A stretch of DNA of 33,468 nucleotides from Pyropia haitanensis (Eukaryota > Rhodophyta > Bangiophyceae > Bangiales > Bangiaceae), in NCBI GenBank assembly GCA_008729055.1, contig SDUX01000164.1:1-33468 (forward strand), given 5' to 3'. The notes beneath the pieces were generated by a model. The model did not search any database. It saw nothing but the letters and a program-made list of their open reading frames with translations, and was not told the origin of the DNA. A program made the position numbers and the translations under genes. How positions within the stretch are numbered: position 1 is the stretch's first letter; each line of letters opens with the position of its first letter. This document shows positions 32,348 through 33,468 of the stretch, piece by piece.

Positions 32348-33468
32348 AATTGGGACACAAATGGCCAATTGGGGGCAAGAAGTTTCCATAACTGCAAAGA
32401 AAATTCACGTGAAAGTCGCCAGAAAGTCGTCCAACAGTGGCCACAAAGTGCGCCCCGCCACCCAAACTGTCCACTGCGCGTTCCGCCCGTCACACTGGCG
32501 TGGACGGTGTGAGGGCGGAACTTTTGTCGCCGACCGTCACGCCTGGCTGTGGGGACCCCCACGTGGCAAAAACCATTCCACAAAATTGACACGTGGAAAC
32601 CGGCGCTCCACAAAACACTCGTTGCATCCAACGGACGCGCCAACAAACGGGTCGGCCAACCACCCCATGCACGACGGTGCGGGTGGAACCTCGGACGTCG
32701 AGCGGGCGGATGTATGGCTGGAATAAAGGATGCGAGCCAATTCGGCCGCCGGAGCGCGTGCTGCATTGCTGTACACGCGAAAGTGGGCAAAAGTGGGCAA
32801 CAGTGGGCAAAAGTGGGTGAGAAGCGGCCAACCACCGCATGCACGACCGTGCGGGTGGAACCTCGGACATCAAGCGGGTGGATCTATGGCTGGAACGAAG
32901 TATGCGCGCCAATTCGGCCGCCGGATGGTGTGCAGCATCGCTGTAGACACAAAAGTGGGCAAAAGTGGGCAAAAGTGGGCAAAAGTGGGTAGGAAGTGGG
33001 TAAGAAGTGGGCAAAAAGGGGCAAAAAGGGGGCCAAATTGGGACACAAATGGCCAATTGGGGGCAAGAAGTTTCCATAACTGCAAAGAAAATTCACGTGA
33101 AAGTCGCCAGAAAGTCGTCCAACAGTGGCCACAAAGTGCGCCCCGCCACCCAAACTGTCCACTGCGCGTTCCGCCCGTCACACTGGCGTGGACGGTGTGA
33201 GGGCGGAACTTTTGTCGCCGACCGTCACGCCTGGCTGTGGGGACCCCACGTGGCAAAAACCATTCCACAAAATTGACACGTGGAAACCGGCGCTCCACAA
33301 AACACTCGTTGCATCCAACGGACGCGCCAACAAACGGGTCGGCCAACCACCCATGCACGACGGTGCGGGTGGAACCTCGGACGTCGAGCGGGCGGATGTA
33401 TGGCTGGAATAAAGGATGCGAGCGAATTCGGCCGCCGGAGCGCGTGCTGCATTGCTGTACACGCGAAA

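Larger units (their letters stand above)
1..33468 (+). repeat. Satellite array of ~689-bp tandem units, spanning the whole window
   Basis: The whole window is direct tandem copies of one unit, all in the same orientation. The landmark GTG of cacGTGgaaaccgg, or its degenerate equivalent, lies at 480, 1160, 1841, 2520, 3193, 3875, 4564, 5248, 5842, 6493, 6885, 7411, ~8053, ~9098, 9728, 10333, 10958, 11636, 12324, 13000, 13676, 14356, 15042, 15728, [gap], 16565, 17250, 17933, 18620, 19305, 20135, 20824, 21512, ~22115, 22689, 23286, 23835, 24463, 25054, 25730, 26415, 27100, 27785, 28462, 29150, 29839, 30528, 31215, 31904, 32593 and 33280. Clean units are 685-689 bp. Both window ends fall inside module B, so the array continues on both sides and no flanking single-copy DNA is present. 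No protein-coding, rRNA, tRNA or transposon sequence was recognised. The chromosomal role (centromere, pericentromere, subtelomere) is inference only. Confidence 0.97.
24741..33468 (+). repeat. Array block VI: highly homogeneous units
   Basis: Landmarks 25054 to 33280 are spaced 676, 685, 685, 685, 677, 688, 689, 689, 687, 689, 689 and 687 bp. Several consecutive units, for example those starting at 29150, 29839, 31904 and the 31215-31903 copy, show no differences that I noticed on reading. Remaining variation is a handful of sites: catcaagcggg or catcagcggg, ccaaccacc or ccaccacc, gacacaaaag or gacgcaaaag, and four or five G in one run. Such uniformity indicates recent local amplification or gene conversion. 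The window ends within a unit, so the homogeneous part continues beyond it. Confidence 0.92.

Noticed and set aside
1..33468. Hundreds of reading frames of 60-600 codons on both strands as genes
   Set aside because: They overlap in several frames of the same DNA, recur with the repeat period, shift frame between copies because 689 is not divisible by three and because of indels, and resemble no protein family I know.
1..33468. CRISPR array
   Set aside because: The whole 689-bp unit repeats, with no short repeat/unique spacer alternation and no cas genes.
1..33468. Ribosomal DNA spacer or 5S rRNA tandem array
   Set aside because: No rRNA segment, Pol III internal box pair or T-run terminator could be recognised in the unit.
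1..33468. tRNA or spliced-leader RNA genes within the unit
   Set aside because: No cloverleaf with a proper B box was seen; the nearest word is gggtcgaacctcgg in a few variant copies, and it lacks the rest.
1..33468. Transposon-derived repeat (LTR, LINE, MITE)
   Set aside because: There is no reverse transcriptase, transposase, long terminal repeat or target-site duplication. The C2 inverted repeat has only an 11-base loop and is part of the unit rather than flanking it.
1..33468. Telomeric repeats
   Set aside because: No TTAGGG, TTAGGC, TTTAGGG or similar short telomere array is present; the decamer GTGGGCAAAA is embedded in the longer unit.

Overview
The window is one uninterrupted eukaryote-type satellite DNA array and contains no gene I can support. 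From base 1 to base 33468, apart from a 437-base run of N (15966-16402), it is head-to-tail copies of a repeat unit whose clean length is 689 bp. One landmark, the GTG in cacGTGgaaaccgg or its degenerate equivalent, recurs 50 times, always in the same orientation. Very long tandem units, a scaffold gap, and the absence of any operon, RNA gene or transposase point to a eukaryotic nuclear genome, probably a centromeric, pericentromeric or subtelomeric block. I cannot name the lineage. Base composition is somewhat over half G+C by eye and CpG is plentiful.

The main observation is that the 689-bp unit appears to be a four-part higher-order repeat. Using 31619-32307 as the reference copy, it divides into C1 (172 bp), C2 (173 bp), B (172 bp) and A (172 bp). 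A and B are obvious paralogues of equal length. C2 keeps the B/A landmarks at nearly the same offsets, and C1 and C2 resemble each other around a shared CACGTG. The likely ancestor is therefore a ~172-bp monomer, close to the monomer lengths of known centromeric satellites. Each unit also carries a 15-bp-stem inverted repeat in C2, short dyads at the matching place in A and B, two G-rich 10-11 bp minisatellite tracts with quadruplex-forming spacing and phased A-tracts, three CACGTG palindromes, and an AATAAA hexamer in B only.

Layout: block I (1-5693) has moderately uniform units of 673-689 bp. Block II (5694-10750) is strongly degraded, with spacings from 392 to about 1045 bp, clusters of one-base homopolymer losses, and a stretch (7796-8820) that reads like two out-of-register copies shuffled together. 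Block III (10751-15965) is regular. After the N gap, block IV (16403-21830) is regular and rich in a second subfamily; it holds a cluster of templated insertions (19451-19594) and a 112-bp tandem duplication (19874-20087). Block V (21831-24740) is degraded again (549-628 bp). Block VI (24741-33468) is the most homogeneous, and its last ~5 kb has nearly identical 687-689 bp units.

Many long reading frames exist on both strands, but they follow from the repeat's stop-poor composition. The unit length is not a multiple of three, the same DNA is open in several frames, and indels change the frame from copy to copy. Parts of the irregularity may be long-read assembly error rather than biology, and the entries say where I suspect this.
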